From contig JAIXYN010000078.1 in the NCBI GenBank assembly GCA_027490195.1, forward strand, positions 1 through 51,773: a DNA stretch of 51,773 nucleotides, written 5' to 3'. How positions within the stretch are numbered: the stretch's first letter is position 1; every line of letters starts with the position of its first letter. Origin of the DNA: Verrucomicrobiaceae bacterium. Its GTDB lineage: Bacteria > Verrucomicrobiota > Verrucomicrobiia > Verrucomicrobiales > Verrucomicrobiaceae. The notes beneath the pieces are model-generated. The model was not told the origin of the DNA. It ran no database searches and saw only the letters and a list, made by a program, of their open reading frames with translations. Shown here one piece after another: positions 8,338 through 17,280 of this stretch. The position numbers and the translations under genes are program-made.

Positions 8338-8613
8338 TCACCAAAAGCTGCCAAATAAAGGCGGTATCTCCTTTACCACCACGCGGAGACTGAGTCCTTC
8401 GGACTGCAACTCGGCGTCAAGCGCATCATCATCTTTTGGAGTTGCGGACAGCACACGGTCCACCTGCGGCATCCACTTCTCCAGAAAGCGTTCGCTATAG
8501 GGATGCCGGACATCCTGCCAGTGCGCGAGCAGGCGAGCCTTTCGTTCAGGATTTTTCCAGAACAAACGTCCGTATTCGAGCCGGGCCTCATCCTGATAAA
8601 TGATACGTCTCAT
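8338..8613 (-). CDS. Hypothetical protein (91 residues)
   Basis: Starts at the ATG at 8613 (MRRIIYQDEARLEYGRLF); sequence upstream in this frame belongs to the small gene 8622-8753 in another frame. The protein is charged, rich in Arg, Glu and Trp, with no signal or membrane segment. Its start is 8 bases after the preceding stop. Its stop overlaps or nearly abuts the alternative starts of the LRR-like gene, consistent with an operon. No family recognised. Confidence 0.6.
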   Translation of the reverse strand: MRRIIYQDEARLEYGRLFWKNPERKARLLAHWQDVRHPYSERFLEKWMPQVDRVLSATPKDDDALDAELQSEGLSLRVVVKEIPPLFGSFW

Positions 8614-8621
8614 GATGGAAA

Positions 8622-8753
8622 CTAGTCGAAGAGTGGCATGGCTCGAATCAAACCTTGTATCAGAGTCATGGACGCAGGCGCTTTGAGCAGCCCGCCCCAT
8701 TCATGAATCCATTCGGTGATCTGCTGAGGCTTGGAGAGTTCACGACTTGGCAT
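8622..8753 (-). CDS. Small protein (43 residues), first gene of a three-gene group
   Basis: An ATG at 8753 opens a 43-codon frame (MPSRELSKPQQITEW, ending IRAMPLFD and a TAG at 8622). The next in-frame codon upstream that matters is a stop, so ATG 8753 is the first ATG of the frame. The sequence looks protein-like (ITEWIHEWGGLLK), and the gene ends 8 bases before the 91-residue gene on the same strand. No Shine-Dalgarno sequence is obvious. Function unknown; could be a short regulator or an unexpressed frame. Confidence 0.4.
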   Translation of the reverse strand: MPSRELSKPQQITEWIHEWGGLLKAPASMTLIQGLIRAMPLFD

Positions 8754-8895
8754 GTGGCTAATTTGAATCTGCAGACCAAAACCGCAAGATCCTCTTTCCG
8801 CACAAAATCAGCATCCATTTGCCACTCCTCCACTCCACCATCACTGTGCAGAAACCACCGCCCCAATCCCTTTCCGCGACGTAATCCCCTTTACC

Positions 8896-9879
8896 ATGTC
8901 CCAGTTTCTTCAATTTGACCGCACCGGCAATGCTGCTGAAGTTTTGCAGCTTCACGAACGCACGCTCACATCGCCTGTGGGGCATGAGGTGCGGGTGCGC
9001 ATGCGTTATGCGCCGGTGAATCCGGCGGATCTCAATTTCATCGAAGGCACCTACGGTCGTGCGGCACATCTGCCTTGCATTCCGGGGCATGAAGGTTGTG
9101 GCGAGGTGGAGGCGGTGGGTAGCGCGGTGACATCTTTGGCGAAAGGCGATGTCGTCATCCCGCTGGTGGGCACCGGTTGCTGGACGCAGCATCTTACGGC
9201 GGCAGAACATCACTTTGCCAAGGTGCCTTCTCAAATGGACGCCGTGCAGGCGAGCATGCTGCGCATCAATCCGGTCACCGCCTGGGCTTTGCTCAAGCAC
9301 TACACCGACCTCCCGAAAGGTGCGTGGGTGGCGCAGAACGCGGCGAACTCCGGTGTGGGTCGTGCCTTCATCCAGCTGGCGCATCATTTCGGATTGCGCA
9401 CGATCAACTTCGTGCGGCGCGTTGAGCTCTTCGATGAATTGAAAACGCTGGGGGCTGACCTCGTCATGCTCGATACCGACGAAGGTGTCGCTGAAGCCAA
9501 ATCAATCATCGGCGACGAGCCCGTGATGCTGGCCACCAATGCCGTGGGTGGTGACAGCGCCATCCACATGATGGACATGCTTAGCTCTGAAGGCATCCTT
9601 GTCACCTATGGCGCCATGAGCCGCCGCAGCCTGAAGGTGCCCAACAAATTCCTCATCTTCAAAAACCTGCAACTTCACGGCTTGTGGATCACCAAGTGGT
9701 TTGAGAAAGCCAGCACGGCAGAACTTTACGAAGTGCTCGAACCCCTCACTGCCCTCATCCAATCGGGTGAACTCGTCACCGCTATCGACGAGATCGTGCC
9801 GCTGGCTGATTTCAAAAAGGCGATCGCGCGTGCGCAGGAAGGCTCACGCGGCGGCAAAGTCATTCTTGATCTCGCGTAA
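8896..9879 (+). CDS. Zinc-free MDR oxidoreductase, enoyl reductase (MECR/ETR)-like
   Basis: A 327-residue cytoplasmic medium-chain dehydrogenase/reductase. The N-terminal GroES-like domain includes YAPVNPADLNFIEGTYG and PGHEGCGEVEAVGS. The nucleotide-binding half has NAANSGVGRAFIQLAHHFG, the variant of the GxGxxG region typical of trans-2-enoyl-ACP/CoA reductases (MECR/ETR1) that use NADPH. The structural and catalytic zinc cysteines of alcohol dehydrogenases are absent. A later NAVGGDSAIHMMDML and a GxxV-type strand complete the fold. It may reduce enoyl thioesters or quinones. It is followed after 3 bases by surE, so the two are probably cotranscribed although functionally unrelated. Confidence 0.85.
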   Translation: MSQFLQFDRTGNAAEVLQLHERTLTSPVGHEVRVRMRYAPVNPADLNFIEGTYGRAAHLPCIPGHEGCGEVEAVGSAVTSLAKGDVVIPLVGTGCWTQHLTAAEHHFAKVPSQMDAVQASMLRINPVTAWALLKHYTDLPKGAWVAQNAANSGVGRAFIQLAHHFGLRTINFVRRVELFDELKTLGADLVMLDTDEGVAEAKSIIGDEPVMLATNAVGGDSAIHMMDMLSSEGILVTYGAMSRRSLKVPNKFLIFKNLQLHGLWITKWFEKASTAELYEVLEPLTALIQSGELVTAIDEIVPLADFKKAIARAQEGSRGGKVILDLA

Positions 9880-9882
9880 CCC

Positions 9883-10572
9883 ATGCACATCCTCCTAACA
9901 AACGACGACGGCATTGCGGCACCCGGATTGCACGCATTGGAAAATGCGGTGCAGCAGCTCGGCTGGAACTACACCATCGTGGCTCCGGCCACAGAGCAGA
10001 GCCAGTGCGGACACCGCGTCACCACACATCAGCCTCTGCGGGTGGAGACGCTCGGGGAGAACCGTCACGCGGTGCATGGCACACCAGCCGACTGCGTGCG
10101 TCTGGCCTTGTTTGCGCTGGATTTGAAACCTGATCTCGTACTCTCCGGCGTCAATGCCGGTGGCAACATGGGGCAGGACATCGTCATCTCAGGCACCGTG
10201 GCTGCGGCACGCGAGGCGGCCTACCATGGCGTACTTTCGATGGCGCTCTCTCACTACATGATCCGCGAACTCACCTTGGACTGGCAGCGGACCGCCGCTT
10301 GGATGGCGGAGATCGTGCGGGAAACGCATGCCCAAGACCACGCGCGCAGCACCTTCTGGAACATCAATATTCCCCATTTACCCGCAGATCAAAGCGACCT
10401 GCCGCCACGCATTCTCTGCCATCCGGCGCGCTCTCCTCTCAATGTGAGTTATCGCAAAGAGGAGCACGGTTATACCTACTCAGCCTCCTATGCCTCACGT
10501 CCGCGTGATCCCGGCTCCGATGTGGAGACCTGCTTCAGCGGCAAGGTCTCCGTGTCATTGCTGCATGTTTGA
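9883..10572 (+). CDS. surE: 5'/3'-nucleotidase SurE
   Basis: A 229-residue metal-dependent survival phosphatase that removes phosphate from nucleoside 5'- and 3'-monophosphates. The signature TNDDG is at residues 6-10 (metal ligands D8, D9). S40 in ATEQSQCGHRVT and N91 in SGVNAGGNMG complete the metal site. Length fits the family (about 230-260). It lies 3 bases after the MDR gene and converges on the TPR gene with only 6 bases between stops. Confidence 0.95.
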   Translation: MHILLTNDDGIAAPGLHALENAVQQLGWNYTIVAPATEQSQCGHRVTTHQPLRVETLGENRHAVHGTPADCVRLALFALDLKPDLVLSGVNAGGNMGQDIVISGTVAAAREAAYHGVLSMALSHYMIRELTLDWQRTAAWMAEIVRETHAQDHARSTFWNINIPHLPADQSDLPPRILCHPARSPLNVSYRKEEHGYTYSASYASRPRDPGSDVETCFSGKVSVSLLHV

Positions 10573-10578
10573 AGCAGC

Positions 10579-11520
10579 TCACTTGGGAACGTTTTGAAGA
10601 TTCGTGACGAGTTGCTGCAACTCTTTCGTGTTGGGGTGATCATCACCCAGCTTGTTCCTCGCCATCGCCAGCCCAGCTTCGGCTTCCTTTTTGGCCTCGG
10701 CATATTTCTTTTCCAGCGTCAGGCATAGGGCAAAATGATAGCGGTACGTCAGCGTGTCCGGGTGTGCCTCCCCAGGATTGATGTCCATGAACAGCAGCAC
10801 GGCGCGAAACTCCTTCTCGGCCTCAGCCAGCTTGCCCTGCTCCCGCAGGTTGATGGCCAGAGCTCCACGGGCCATGAGGGTCGGCTGCTTGTCAATACCG
10901 AGCACGCGCAGGTCGATCTTAAGTACCTCCTGCAGCTCCTTTTCCGCCTCGGCGTGTTTCTTCCCATCGCCCAGCACCACGGCGAGGTTGGTCCGGTTCA
11001 GCAAGGTCGCGGGATGTTCAGGGCCATAGACTTGGGTCATCTCCTGAACCAAAGACCGTGTCTCCTTCTCCGCTTCCTCAAATTTCCCTTCCTGGTGCAG
11101 AGTCTCAGCCAAGGCATTGTGCATGCGCAGCGTCTCAGGCTTATCAGCTCCTAGGTACTTGACGTGCCCTTCCCATGCAGCGCGAAATTCGGGCTCCGCC
11201 TCGGCCAGCTTCCCCTGCGCGCGGAGGCAGGTGCCCAGCGCCCCCTGGCACTCTGGGAGCAGGGCATTGCCTGGACCGAAGTAGGTCTTGAATGCAGTGA
11301 TGAGAGAGCGCAGCAGAGGCTCGGCTTCTGCGTATTTGCCAGCCTCCATGTACTCACGCACAGAAGCCTGCTGCTTCTTAAACTCAAGCGCCTGCTTTTT
11401 GAGATCCTCCGGTAGATCTTCAGGCAGTTTGACCTCAGCAGGCGGTGTCTCGGCAGAGTGCAAGACAGCAGAACCCGACAGGAGAACGGCAAGATGAAAA
11501 GCGACGATGGTTGACTTCAT
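10579..11520 (-). CDS. Secreted tetratricopeptide (TPR, kinesin-light-chain type) protein
   Basis: A 313-residue protein with a signal peptide (MKSTIVAFHLAVLLSGSAVLHSA) from the ATG at 11520; an upstream in-frame TTG is less likely. At least five TPR units follow, each with the A/E-rich pattern GKYAEAEPLLRSL, GKLAEAEPEFRAA, GKFEEAEKETRSL, KKHAEAEKELQEV, GKLAEAEKEFRAV, KKYAEAKKEAEAG, with about 42-residue spacing as in kinesin-light-chain repeats. It is probably a periplasmic scaffold; no enzyme domain is present. It converges on surE. Confidence 0.85.
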   Translation of the reverse strand: MKSTIVAFHLAVLLSGSAVLHSAETPPAEVKLPEDLPEDLKKQALEFKKQQASVREYMEAGKYAEAEPLLRSLITAFKTYFGPGNALLPECQGALGTCLRAQGKLAEAEPEFRAAWEGHVKYLGADKPETLRMHNALAETLHQEGKFEEAEKETRSLVQEMTQVYGPEHPATLLNRTNLAVVLGDGKKHAEAEKELQEVLKIDLRVLGIDKQPTLMARGALAINLREQGKLAEAEKEFRAVLLFMDINPGEAHPDTLTYRYHFALCLTLEKKYAEAKKEAEAGLAMARNKLGDDHPNTKELQQLVTNLQNVPK

Positions 11521-11597
11521 GGCAGGCCGCAAGGAACGCCAAGTGCGCCGGAAGTCTTGTGTTTTTAGCGTGGACTTGAAACGAAACGCATTGCTTC

Positions 11598-13265
11598 TCA
11601 GGCAAGCTGGGCAATCACCTGCGCCGCCACAATGCGCAGCAGCATGGTCAGCGGATACACCGTGGCATAGGCCACCGCAGGTGAATCGCTGCGTGCCATG
11701 GTGGTGGCAAAGGCGAGCGCGGGAGGATCGGTCATGCCCCCGGAAAGCAGACCGCAGAGCGTCATGAAGTTCACACGGTGAAACTTACGCGCCACAAACC
11801 CAACCAGGAGCAGCGGCAGCATGGTGACAATGACGCCGAGCAGCACCCACTGCAGCCCCTGCGCTGAGAAAACGGTAGCGGCAAAATGCTCGCCTGAGAG
11901 CAGGCCGACATTGGCCAGGAAGAGGATGATGCCCAGCTCACGTAGGGCACGGTTCGCATTGATGGGCATGTGCATCACCATCGGGCCCAGACGTCCCAGA
12001 TGACTCATCAGGATGGCCACGATGAGCGGTCCGCCGGCTAGCCCGAGACGCACCGGCGCTGGCAGCCCCTCAATACGGATAGGATAGAGACCGAGCAACA
12101 CCCCGAGAAGAATGCCCGCGAAGATGGCCGCAAACTTGGTCTCCTGCAGCATCTGCACCGCATTGCCGAGCCTATGCGTGGCCGCGTTGAGAGAATCCTC
12201 GTCGCCAACGAGTTGGAGCATGTCGCCAAACTGGAGGCGCAGATCGGGCAGCGCGGTGAAGATCAGATCCCCACGGCTCACACGCGTAACGGCGACGCCA
12301 TCGAAGTGATCGAGGCCGAGTTCGCGCACCGTTTTGCCCAGCAGCTTTTTGTTGGTGAGCACCACGCGGCGGTAGGTGATCCTGCCCGGTGCCTTCATGA
12401 GGTTCTCCTCGCTCACACTGCCGATGACCAGACGGAATAGCTCCAGATGCGGCTGTGTCCCCACGACCATGATCACATCCCCCACATGCAGTTTCGTTTC
12501 CGGCGTGGCGGCAGTCACTTCAATCTCTTTAGCTGAGCGATGCCGCGAAATGACGACGCTGGTTTCCTGCACCCCGGGAACGCTGGCGATGGCGACACCT
12601 TCAAGGTTTGGATTCTCCACCCGCAGATTCATGCGTTGCAGCGGCTCGATGCCAGCCCCCTGCTCTTGGCGGAAGGTCTCCGCTTCCTCCGTCACATCCA
12701 CCTTGAAAAACGCCCGCAGAATAATGAGTGAGACAATGATGCCGACGATGGCCAATGGATAAGACGCTGCATAGGAAAGCGCTGGCAGCGTGATCAGCGC
12801 AGAATCCACATGGGCTGAAGCAAGCGCCTGCTGCGCGGCACCTAGTGCGGGCGTATTGGTGGTGGCACCGGCAAACAAACCCGCCACGGCTGGCAGCGGC
12901 ATGTCAAGCATCCAGCCACCCGCCAAAGCCACCAAGGCACCCAAAAACACCAAGGCAAAGGCATAGGCGTTCAGCATGCGTCCCTGACGCCGCAGCGAGG
13001 CAAAGAAGCCCGGCCCCATCTGCATGCCGAGCGCGAAGACGAAGAGCACCAGCCCAAACTCCTTCATAAAGTGCGCCACCTCCGCATTGGGGCGCATCCC
13101 AAAATGGGAGACGGCCAAACCGGTAAAAAGCACGCCTGCGGTGCCCAGCTTGACTCCCCGAAAGCGGATGTTGCCCAGGCCAATGCCACCGAGAATGACG
13201 ATGCTGAAGGTGAGCAGGTCGCAGGCCACGGGATTGTCCAGATGCAGTTGCTGAAGAAATGACAT
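11598..13265 (-). CDS. AspT/YidE-family transporter with two RCK_C domains
   Basis: A 555-residue inner-membrane protein with the order TM block, cytoplasmic pair of TrkA-C (RCK_C) domains, TM block. The first block (residues 1-190) has about five or six helices and the signature GLFAGATTNTPALGAAQQAL. RCK_C domains lie near 205-290 and 295-375 (EVTAATPETKLHVGDVIMVVGT and VSRGDLIFTALPDLRLQFGD). The second block has LLSGGMTDPPALAFA, mirroring the first signature. This is the aspartate:alanine exchanger family, also including YbjL and YidE. The substrate cannot be read from sequence; a carboxylate or amino-acid exchanger is the family expectation. Divergent from the truncated hemoglobin gene. 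Confidence 0.9.
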   Translation of the reverse strand: MSFLQQLHLDNPVACDLLTFSIVILGGIGLGNIRFRGVKLGTAGVLFTGLAVSHFGMRPNAEVAHFMKEFGLVLFVFALGMQMGPGFFASLRRQGRMLNAYAFALVFLGALVALAGGWMLDMPLPAVAGLFAGATTNTPALGAAQQALASAHVDSALITLPALSYAASYPLAIVGIIVSLIILRAFFKVDVTEEAETFRQEQGAGIEPLQRMNLRVENPNLEGVAIASVPGVQETSVVISRHRSAKEIEVTAATPETKLHVGDVIMVVGTQPHLELFRLVIGSVSEENLMKAPGRITYRRVVLTNKKLLGKTVRELGLDHFDGVAVTRVSRGDLIFTALPDLRLQFGDMLQLVGDEDSLNAATHRLGNAVQMLQETKFAAIFAGILLGVLLGLYPIRIEGLPAPVRLGLAGGPLIVAILMSHLGRLGPMVMHMPINANRALRELGIILFLANVGLLSGEHFAATVFSAQGLQWVLLGVIVTMLPLLLVGFVARKFHRVNFMTLCGLLSGGMTDPPALAFATTMARSDSPAVAYATVYPLTMLLRIVAAQVIAQLA

Positions 13266-13422
13266 TCCTTTCTCATAGGCATGTTTAGTGCCAATGGCGC
13301 GACGGGATTGTGTGCCATTCTTGTGTGGGCATCACGCAAAGGCTGGCATTCGCTGCGCCGGATTTGGCCTGAGCTGATTTGCTCCGGCATGGCGGCGCTG
13401 TTTGTGCTTAAAGCATCACTGC

Positions 13423-13797
13423 ATGAATGCTAACAAACCCTCTCTCTATGACCGTCTCGGTGGCGAAGACATGATCTCCGCCCTCATCCCTGCCTTTTAT
13501 GTCCGCGTGCTTGCCGACCCTGAACTCGGGCCCTTCTTCGCCCACACCGAACTGGAGAAATTGCACGCCATGCAGCGCGAGTTCTTTGTCATGGCCACCG
13601 GCGGACCGATCCAGTACAGCGGCCGCCCCCTGGCACACACGCATCATGGGCGGGGCATCACCCGGCATCATTTCAGCAGCTTTACCAATCATCTGATTGA
13701 GACACTGCTCGATATGGGGGTGACCCAGGAAGAAGCGGATGAAGTGATCGAACGAATCAATGCCATGACCAACGAGATCATCGGTGCCTCCTACTGA
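13423..13797 (+). CDS. Group 1 truncated hemoglobin
   Basis: A 124-residue heme protein starting MNANKPSLYDRLGGED (ATG 13423; an upstream GTG frame adds implausible residues). The fold markers are present: LYDRLGG at the start, B10 Tyr (Y26 in PAFYVRVLADPELGPFF), and the proximal F8 His (H74) within LAHTHHGRGITRHHF. Group 1 trHbs bind O2 and NO and often detoxify NO. It is followed 8 bases later by a DUF2490 gene in the same direction. Confidence 0.93.
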   Translation: MNANKPSLYDRLGGEDMISALIPAFYVRVLADPELGPFFAHTELEKLHAMQREFFVMATGGPIQYSGRPLAHTHHGRGITRHHFSSFTNHLIETLLDMGVTQEEADEVIERINAMTNEIIGASY

Positions 13798-13805
13798 TTC
13801 ACCGG

Positions 13806-14444
13806 ATGCGCCTGCTGCTATTCCTCTGCCTTCTTTCAACTCTGACCGCACAAGCCGACGAGTGGTGGGCTTGGGCGAATGTGGACTACTACCGCAAACC
13901 ACCATGGACTGGCAGTGTGTTCATGGGCAACTTTGCCGATGAAGCGGACGGCTCTTACGCGCAGATGGTGAGCCCGCGCGTGAAGTATGCAGCGGCCAAG
14001 TGGCTGGATCTCGGACTGGGGTTGTCGATGCTCAGGCTCGAAAACACCGCCAAGCACGATCGCTACGACCAGCTCCGCCCGGAGCTGGAAATCAATCCCC
14101 ACTACGAGCTGCAGCAGGTGCGCCTGGACTGGCGCAACCGCATGGAATGGCGCGAGAACCAAGGTGTCCCCTCCACGTCAAACCGCACCCGGCACCGCCT
14201 GCAGGTCGCATGGACACTGCCGCAGCCGCTTGGGCCTCTGACTCGGATCTTTGCCAGTGATGAATGTCTGATGGACCTGCATCTTCGCCGCCCAACAGAG
14301 AACCGCCTCATCCCCCTTGGGCTCACGTTCAAACTCAGCAACTCGGTGGATCTCGACCTCATGTACATGATCGACTCCAAGCGCACCAAGACAGCCTGGA
14401 AAAGCGAATCCGTACTGGTCACCTATCTGCGGGTGAGATTCTAG
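13806..14444 (+). CDS. DUF2490 family outer-membrane beta-barrel protein
   Basis: A 212-residue exported protein with a short signal peptide (MRLLLFLCLLSTLTAQA). After it, alternating beta-strands with many Arg/Trp/Tyr (EWWAWANVDYY, LRPELEINPHYELQQVRLDWRNRMEWR) end in a terminal Phe (VTYLRVRF), as in outer-membrane barrels assembled by BamA. The layout matches DUF2490 (WAWxxxD near the start, R-x-E-x-R motif in the middle). Function unknown. Close spacing suggests cotranscription with the hemoglobin gene. Confidence 0.8.
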   Translation: MRLLLFLCLLSTLTAQADEWWAWANVDYYRKPPWTGSVFMGNFADEADGSYAQMVSPRVKYAAAKWLDLGLGLSMLRLENTAKHDRYDQLRPELEINPHYELQQVRLDWRNRMEWRENQGVPSTSNRTRHRLQVAWTLPQPLGPLTRIFASDECLMDLHLRRPTENRLIPLGLTFKLSNSVDLDLMYMIDSKRTKTAWKSESVLVTYLRVRF

Positions 14445-14468
14445 GGCTGCACTCAAATCCGCAGCGGG

Positions 14469-15203
14469 CTATCGTTTTGCACCAGGAAGAGGTGGCGGTT
14501 GACCGGGCGATTTTTTAGCCGGGACCGCCTTGCCATGCAAAATGGGCCATGGCACCACCGCAAAGGGACCTCCACCTGGATGAACCAAAAGTGGAACAAA
14601 CAAAGACGGCTCCCCATCTCCCACCAGCTCATTCATGGAAACTCGGACATCGAACATGGCAGCCTGCAGTCCCATGGTTTCTTCGACAGGCAGCACCTGT
14701 CGGCGCAAGGCCCTGTAGCTGTCATTGGCAATGATGCGCGCGCATCGCGGCATGGTTTCAGATCCACCATTGATGTAGGCTTCAGCCATGAGTTCTGCCA
14801 ATAGGGCAGTCAGTACAACCGACTCTACGTTCTGGCTTCTTGAAGCCACAATGGCCATGGGATAACGCCTGTCCGCATCGTCTGAAAAAAGACTCTTGTT
14901 GCCAATAATCGTTCCCGCAAACAAGAGCTCACCTTCCTGCGCCAGCCGCGCATAGCCTTGACGCAGCTTTGAACTGCGCATTTTCATCGCCTTTCCTTTG
15001 CCCATGAGGGTGAGTATCACTTTAACAATGAACCCGTGGTGAAGATCTTGATAAACCTCCTCAAAAGCGGGTGATGCGATCCATGCTCTGGCCCGGCGGA
15101 GATAACAATCGCGCTGTGAGAGCATCTTGGAAACCACGGTGGTCATCACGGCAGCGGCCGAAGAAACATCACCATCTGGAATAGAAAAATCACTCAGAGA
15201 CAT
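14469..15203 (-). CDS. Hypothetical cytoplasmic protein (244 residues)
   Basis: Starts at MSLSDFSIPDGDVSS (ATG 15203). The frame extends further upstream, but that part is Arg/Cys-rich and overlaps the start of the divergent MFS gene, so it is left out. No signal peptide or membrane segment. The middle (VVLTALLAELMAEAYINGG) looks helical and the C-terminus is Pro-rich (SPGQPPPLPGAK). No family recognised. Its stop faces DUF2490 with 24 bases between. Confidence 0.6.
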   Translation of the reverse strand: MSLSDFSIPDGDVSSAAAVMTTVVSKMLSQRDCYLRRARAWIASPAFEEVYQDLHHGFIVKVILTLMGKGKAMKMRSSKLRQGYARLAQEGELLFAGTIIGNKSLFSDDADRRYPMAIVASRSQNVESVVLTALLAELMAEAYINGGSETMPRCARIIANDSYRALRRQVLPVEETMGLQAAMFDVRVSMNELVGDGEPSLFVPLLVHPGGGPFAVVPWPILHGKAVPAKKSPGQPPPLPGAKR

Positions 15204-15386
15204 GCGCAGGATAATGAATGGCCCCGTGTCCCGTGGCAAGATTGAAAGTCGGCTGAAGAGAATTCCCGACGCGAACGGAGCAGGCAAGAAATGCCTGAAG
15301 CACCTGATGGCACAAGACACGGCCCTGCGTTCTCTTTTCTGCCGCTTTGCCTTGCCTGCGTTCGGATTTGAAGCGTAGAGAGAAAC

Positions 15387-16727
15387 ATGCCAGAGCATTC
15401 CAATGCACGCCTGTTTGTGTGGTTCCGTATCCTGTTCAACTGCCGGTTTTACTACCCAGTGTTCACGATTCTGTTCCTCGATCTGGGGCTGAACATCGGT
15501 GAGTTCGCGGCGCTGAACGTGATCTGGGCGCTGACCAGCGTGGTGCTGGAGGTGCCCTCCGGGGCGCTGGCAGATCGCTTTGGCCGCAGGCCGCTGGTGG
15601 TGGCGGCAGGGGTGCTCATGGTGCTAGAAATGGCGGTCCTTTGCCTGATGCAGCCGGGCCACCATGACCTCGTGCTATGGCTGTTTGTCGCAAACCGCGT
15701 GCTCAGCGGGGCCGCCGAAGCCTGCGCAAGCGGTGCGGATGAGGCCCTGACCTATGACTCCCTGCCAGCAGCGGAGCGCACGATCCTATGGCCGCAGATC
15801 ATGGCCAAGCTATCACGCGGGATGGCACTGGGCTTCATCGTATCTTCGATCACCGGATCGGTGCTGTATGACGCTCACAGTTTGACGACAGCTTTTCATT
15901 GGATGGGCCTGGATGTAACGGTGGCGAAACCTGTGGCCATGAAACTGCCGCTGCTGCTTGGCCTGGGCACGGCGCTGGCCTGCCTGGGGGTGAGTCTGCG
16001 CATGACCGAAGTGCGCCCCCCTGCCCCCAAGACTTCTCTGCTGCAGAGCATCCGTGAATCTTGGGTCTCCATCCTGCAAACCGGCGCTTGGATCTGGCGC
16101 ACGAAAGCAGCCTTTACGCTGATCCTTTTCGGGCTGGTCTTTGACAGTGTGATTCGCCTGTTTCTGACCGTGGCCAGTAATTTCTATCGCCTCATAGGCA
16201 TCGAAGAAGGCTGGTATGGGGTGATCGGCACAGTTGTTTCGCTGCTGGGCTTGGTGACAGCAGGCTTGATGGAAAAGAGCGTCAAGGTCATGAATGCCCG
16301 GCAGAATTTTATCTGGCTGGGCCTCGTGGTGTTTGGTGGCTTGATGGTGGCGGCGCATCCGCAGCCGGGCTGGACGGGCATCGCCCTCGTCATGCCGCTG
16401 TTCCTGAGCATGCGCTTTCTTCAATTCTTCCTGTCGAACTACCTCAATGAGATCGTGGACTCAGGACAGCGGGCCACGGCGCTGAGTTTTCGCGGACTCA
16501 CGATCAATCTGGCCTACGGAACCCTCACGCTGCTTTTCGGATGGCAGACCAGCTGGGTTGCTGGTGATATGCACCTGAGTGCAGATGATGCACGTGTGTT
16601 TGCCGCAGCACTCACGCTATGGCCGTGGTGGTTTGCTGGCACTGCGCTGGTGGCGGGCGGCTGGCTGTTGCTGCGCGATTTTCCCACCCGCAAAGATGAA
16701 CAAAACGTAGTCTCTGCAGGTCATTAA
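15387..16727 (+). CDS. Major facilitator superfamily transporter
   Basis: A 446-residue inner-membrane protein with 11-12 predicted helices. The MFS loop 2-3 motif is visible as PSGALADRFGRRPLVVAAG, a close match to GxLaDrxGrkxxl. Helices continue through FLSMRFLQFFLSNYLNEIVDSGQRATALS, also an MFS-like region. The substrate is not predictable; related bacterial MFS proteins are efflux or sugar transporters. Divergent from the hypothetical gene with 183 bases between, where no defined operator is seen. Confidence 0.88.
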   Translation: MPEHSNARLFVWFRILFNCRFYYPVFTILFLDLGLNIGEFAALNVIWALTSVVLEVPSGALADRFGRRPLVVAAGVLMVLEMAVLCLMQPGHHDLVLWLFVANRVLSGAAEACASGADEALTYDSLPAAERTILWPQIMAKLSRGMALGFIVSSITGSVLYDAHSLTTAFHWMGLDVTVAKPVAMKLPLLLGLGTALACLGVSLRMTEVRPPAPKTSLLQSIRESWVSILQTGAWIWRTKAAFTLILFGLVFDSVIRLFLTVASNFYRLIGIEEGWYGVIGTVVSLLGLVTAGLMEKSVKVMNARQNFIWLGLVVFGGLMVAAHPQPGWTGIALVMPLFLSMRFLQFFLSNYLNEIVDSGQRATALSFRGLTINLAYGTLTLLFGWQTSWVAGDMHLSADDARVFAAALTLWPWWFAGTALVAGGWLLLRDFPTRKDEQNVVSAGH

Positions 16728-16772
16728 CAGCATTCGACAAACAACTTCACCGGCAGCAAAATGCTTCAAACC

Positions 16773-17261
16773 ATGAAAACGCCCAACTTCATCCGCCTCT
16801 GTCTGGCTCTGATAGCAGCCCTCTTTTTCGTCCAGTGTTCCTCCACGCCCAAAACGCGCATCGAGAATAACCCGCAGATGTTTGCCCAGTTGAGCACCAA
16901 GGACCGCCAGCTCGTTACCCATGGCCTGATCCGCGAGGGCATGAGTCGCGATGCCGTGTTTCTCGCCTGGGGGCGACCAGACAGCGTCTCGATTGGAATC
17001 AATCGTGGCAGGGAAAGCGAAAACTGGAGCTATGAGGGGCAGCGCCCCGTGCGGTCCATGAACATGAACATGGGTTTTGGTTTCGGCGGTTTTGGTTATG
17101 GTGGCTTTGGATACCCCGGCTTGGGTGGTTTCGGCCCCTTTGGCTACGGTGGCTATCCCATGTTCGGCAGCGGCACTTCAGTGACCTACATCCCCTACAC
17201 CGCTGGAACGGCGGACTTTGTCAACGGGCGGGTGGTGAGCTGGAAGTCAACGGCACGCTGA
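16773..17261 (+). CDS. Gly/Phe/Tyr-rich lipoprotein
   Basis: A 162-residue protein from the ATG at 16773 (MKTPNFIRLCLALIAALFFVQC), with a type II signal peptide and a lipobox ending in Cys (LFFVQC followed by SS). The mature part contains MSRDAVFLAWGRPD, resembling the SmpA/BamE-like GMTxxxVxxxWGxP pattern of small outer-membrane lipoproteins. A Gly/Phe/Tyr-rich low-complexity region (GFGFGGFGYGGFGYPG) follows. The VFLAWGRPDSV stretch supports a BamE-like fold, but the Gly-rich tail is unusual. Located 45 bases after the MFS gene. Confidence 0.7.
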   Translation: MKTPNFIRLCLALIAALFFVQCSSTPKTRIENNPQMFAQLSTKDRQLVTHGLIREGMSRDAVFLAWGRPDSVSIGINRGRESENWSYEGQRPVRSMNMNMGFGFGGFGYGGFGYPGLGGFGPFGYGGYPMFGSGTSVTYIPYTAGTADFVNGRVVSWKSTAR

Positions 17262-17280
17262 TCCCGCATTCCCTTCGCCG

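Noticed and set aside
8758..9387. 209-codon minus-strand frame over the MDR gene
   Set aside because: Antisense to a recognisable oxidoreductase.
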